Positions 50,092 through 53,696 of a DNA stretch of 53,696 nt are shown piece after piece (the first letter of the stretch is position 1; each line of letters starts with the position of its first letter). Origin of the DNA: Smittium mucronatum (Eukaryota; Kickxellomycota; Harpellomycetes; Harpellales; Legeriomycetaceae); assembly GCA_001953115.1 (NCBI GenBank), contig LSSL01000878.1, forward strand, positions 1-53,696, in the 5' to 3' direction. The translations under genes and the position numbers were made by a program. The notes beneath the pieces are model-generated. The model searched no databases. It saw only the letters and a program-made list of their open reading frames with translations, and was not told the origin of the DNA.

Positions 50092-50193
50092 CTGTATTAA
50101 TCTACATAATTTTTTCGAGCGGAAATTGCTCCAATTGCTTAATTTTTTATCTAATGATATATTTTGTATCAATTTACATAATTTTGTATGATT
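50092..50193 (-). repeat. Right arm of an inverted repeat pair
   Basis: On the minus strand, 50193-50154 reads almost the same as 48907-48947, with about five differences and a one-base length change over about 40 bases. After 38 bases without a match, AAAATTATGTAGATTA corresponds to the second unit of the left arm. The enclosed 1.1-1.2 kb has no coding frame. Confidence 0.5.
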
Positions 50194-50491
50194 TTTCATA
50201 TTTTTTTATAGGTTTATTGAATGGCCTTTTTTTTAGAATCTTACATTTTCTCAACTATTTTTTTTTAATAATTTTTATTAATAATAATATAGATTTGATT
50301 TTTTTTCTTCATTAAAGCTCTTTAAAATATTTTTATTGATTTATTGATTTAGCTTTAAATATTAAAAAACCAAAATTTACGCTCTTAAGAACAATTATAA
50401 TGAAGATCACACTCTCTAATAATTAAAAAAAAATTGGTTTGCTTATTTTTATTACTAATAAACTAAATTTAGCTAAATATAATGCTATATT

Positions 50492-50520
50492 ATATATTGG
50501 ATATATTGGATATATTTGGA
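50492..50520. repeat. Short tandem repeat, ATATATTGG x3
   Basis: Three successive near-identical 9-10 base units; the last has an extra T. Confidence 0.75.
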
Positions 50521-52534
50521 ATAAAATATTACCGATATTTCCACTAGCTTTTTTTATATATAATTTTTTTTTCATTTTTTAACCCACAATTTTTATTAAT
50601 AATTAAATATTTTTTATATTCCTAAATTCATAATTTACAAAAGAATGGAATAAAAATTCCTGATTTCTATTTTATAAAAACAAGTTAAGTTTAAGTTTTT
50701 AGGCACAATAAAAAATAACTTAATAAAATTTAAATAGAATTTATGTTTTTAGATTTAAGCTGAAACTATTGAGGAAATTAAATCAACAAAAATTAAAAAC
50801 TAATGTAGTATTGAAAATTTGCATTATATATATTAAGAAATATTAAGAAATATTTTTTATTGACTAAAAAAACGATTTTTTAAATATTGTAAAAAATTTC
50901 AAGTTTCGGAACTTTTATAAAAAAAACTTTTCAAAAGCTAAAAAAAATTTCGAATTCCATTTTAACAGTATAAGAAAGTTTTTTATAATATTTTTTTAGT
51001 AATTTTGAAATAGTTTTGTAACAAGAAGTTTATATGTTATCATATGACTGAATAATTATACCAATTGGTACTTTTTATTTTATATTGCATATTTCTTAAT
51101 TAATAATTCCATATCATATTTAAAAGGTCCTGAGTCACATGAGGTATTATAAATTTGTATTAAATTCATAAATATTATTAAATTATGTTTTCTTAAATAT
51201 GTTTAAATTCCACAAAATGTTTTATAGTAGACTATAAATTGAGTAAATTTGAAAAAATAAATAATGATATATAGAAATTATTTTTAGAATAATTTATAAT
51301 AATCCAAAAAAAAATTTCATTCAATCAATTTAGTAATAAATTTGAGAATGAAATGCATTATATAACCTATAAATTTGAGTCATATTTATCGAAAAAATTT
51401 ATTATCATTTCATAATTCTTTTACAATTTTATGTTATTTTATTTTTAAAATTAAAGTATGATCAATATGTTTTTTGATCAATTTTAGACCTTTCAAGACG
51501 CATATTTATTAAATAAAGATTTATTAATGGTATTAAGTAAATTATTTGAGTAAAAAAATTATTCAAATTAGTGTTTAAACCTTTTATTGATTTTAAATTG
51601 TTTTAAAGAAATGACCCATGATAAGAACCGGTTTAAAAAAACCATTTGTTCGATACTATAATTCAATAAAAAGTTTATTTTCGAGATTTAAATAGTTAAT
51701 AATTTAGAAAAACGGGTTTTTAGTTTCAAAGCATATAAAACATCGCTTATAAGATGGACATTAATTAATTTAAGTCAACGAAATTGGGAATATTGTTATT
51801 AAGTTAGTTATTTTTTAATATTATATAATTTAAAAATTATTATAATATTCAACTGATGCTAATTAATAAAAAAAATCTGTTCTAATTGACAAAGAGGTTA
51901 TTAATATTATTCGTATTTTTAGCACCAGATTCGATAATTATTATTATTTTCATAGAAAAACACACCTCCAAAATGACCTAAATATTTTTTTTTATTATGC
52001 CGGTTACTTATCTTTTATTTTATTTTATTAATGGAAAATATCCTTATAACTTTTAAATTATGGAATTAGAAAATCTTTTAAATATATATGTATATTTTAT
52101 TATATTTAAAATAAAACATATTTCGCTAAGATTAAATTTAAACAAGACAAATTTCTTTTATTTTTTTTGGTAAACATTTTTATACTTCATGATCTCATAA
52201 AAATGGATTTATACATTTTTTTCGAATTTATTTATCCTGTGGCATAATTATGTCACTAAAAAATAACCCCTAACAACCAAATACTGGCTTGAATCACTGA
52301 AATTATAGATTAATCACTAAAATTAAAAATCCCATGTGTTCAACCACTAAAATTGTACCATAAATCACTAAAAGTCTTATTTAATATTTTATTGGCCAAT
52401 TCTGTAAACAAAACTGATATATTGGGTCTATATATTTGCAGATATGCAACCTAATACATAAAATTTTATTATAGAATTTGAGACTAAAAAATACGTTTAA
52501 CTATTTTGTCTCAAAATCTTGAAATAGTATTATT

Positions 52535-52564
52535 AAAGAAAAAGAAAAAGAAAAAGAAAAAGAA
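52535..52564. repeat. Short tandem repeat, AAAGAA/GAAAAA hexamer x5
   Basis: Five perfect hexamer units of A with one G, followed by a T run. Confidence 0.9.
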
Positions 52565-53696
52565 TTTTTTTTAAGGTAAATGTATTTTTAAATTATTGAA
52601 CTATTATAAAGCTAAACTGTTTTATAAATATATTATTAATACATGTACTTATTTTTTTTTTCAACTTTGATACACCATTCCAGAACTATTATAAGTGGAA
52701 GTACCTTTTCTGCTTTCGTGTAACCATTAAAAATCCAGATTATGAAAAAATTTACTCTAAGCCAAAGAAAAAGTTTTCTAAAAAAAAACCAGAAATCGAG
52801 TGTTACCGAAAAAATCCAAATTTTCTCTCTTCACCAGAAACCATTGCAAATAATCCGAAAGTATTCAATGATTTTCTACTATGAATTAGTTTCCTATAAT
52901 ACCGTTATTACACATCAAGGATGATAAAAATATCAGTTCAACAAAAATAATCAAACTTCACAATTTTGGTTCTGTTATTAAACATCTATCCTCGATTTAA
53001 ATAATATACCTAACAAGTCAAACACAATCTTAATATAAAATTCTCTCAATAACTCCCATCAATACATAGATTATCTTAGTTTAAATATATCTCCCTAACT
53101 ATTATTCTTGGTTAAAAATCCCCACATCAAGCCCAAAATGTCTTAAATAAAGAAAAGAATTTTTGAATTTGACTTTCTTTAAAAATTCAGAAATCTTATA
53201 AAAGTTTAGATTGATTAAATTTATTTCATACCTTTAAAATGGCTTTTTTTTTTTTACGGGAAATTTATTTTAAATTTAATAATTTAACATGATTTTGAAT
53301 AATATATAACTGAGTTACCTGATATTTATTGAGAAATTAACACATATATTAATCAATGTTATTTACATTGGTACAAAATCTCTAAATAAGCTTCATTATT
53401 TGACGATAAATCTACTAGTAGTCTGATTTTATTGTATTTTTAAACTTGAGTTAATTAGGATGCGATTATTTCAAAAAAATCCAATAAAATAACCAAAAAA
53501 GTTAACGTAATTTACCAAAATTTGAATGTATCTTGTAAGAAACAGTTAATAAAATGACATTTTTATTGATTCTAAAACCATATTCCAAATTTTAAAGCAT
53601 GCCACTCAAGTTTTTTCCAATTTTCTCGGTCTTACTCTTATTTTTTTTTGGAGTTATGAATGTATCTACTAAATTTATATGTTTTTCATTTTTCAA

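Larger units (their letters stand above)
44206..53696. other. AT-rich gene-poor region
   Basis: No protein gene is supported. It contains a damaged tRNA-like sequence (46813-46883, minus), an inverted-repeat pair (48901-48978 and 50092-50193), and small tandem repeats at 46454-46480, 50492-50520 and 52535-52564. A 60-codon plus frame at 52742-52924 is Lys/Ser/Gln-rich without a motif. Confidence 0.65.

Noticed and set aside
1..53696. CRISPR array, operon or prokaryotic defence system
   Set aside because: No regularly spaced direct repeats, and all solid genes are eukaryotic with spliceosomal introns.

Overview
The window looks like a piece of a very AT-rich eukaryotic nuclear genome. The genes carry short GT-AG introns (mostly 55-116 nt, T-rich before a TTTAG-type acceptor). 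The gene set (coatomer beta, a YEATS protein of NuA4/SWR1, a PPxY alpha-arrestin, a two-RRM RBMS-like protein) and a tRNA-Ile(UAU) with a short anticodon-loop intron fit a fungus. The base composition suggests an early-diverging lineage. That placement is inference; no marker gene fixes the species.

Layout: 1-134 holds one copy of a dispersed repeat. 135 to about 5.1 kb is AT-rich and gene-poor. From 5.1 to 20.7 kb lies a gene-bearing block: a doubtful four-exon membrane-protein gene (-), SEC26 (+, 12 exons), an assembly gap inside a poly-T tract, YAF9 (-, 5 exons), a two-RRM protein with a Q-rich tail (-, 7 exons), a family-16 methyltransferase (+, 3 exons) and tRNA-Ile(UAU). From 20.7 to about 33 kb the sequence is AT-rich and gene-poor, with a second gap. 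It is broken by a GC-richer, strongly structured island at 29.05-29.63 kb whose 3' end is the second copy of the repeat at base 1. From 33 to 37.5 kb the composition is intermediate and there are interrupted, coding-like frames that may be dead genes. From 37.5 to 44.2 kb there is an intronless arrestin-like gene, a tiny orphan frame and a 1048-residue PPR-like mitochondrial protein. From 44.2 kb to the end the sequence is AT-rich, with a damaged tRNA-like gene and a possible inverted-repeat element.

The genes are mostly housekeeping functions and are not organised as one pathway: vesicle coat, chromatin, RNA binding, protein methylation, ubiquitin-ligase adaptor, organelle RNA. I found no defence system, CRISPR array, biosynthetic cluster or intact transposon. 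The exon models were built by hand from reading-frame continuity and splice sites. The five multi-exon models I trust (SEC26, YAF9, RBMS-like, methyltransferase, PPR-like) all close to a whole number of codons. The less usual signals are the structured island with its repeated 3' end, the tRNA with an Asp-like body and a Tyr anticodon, the interrupted frames near 34.7 and 36.5 kb, and an open retained intron between the two RRMs.
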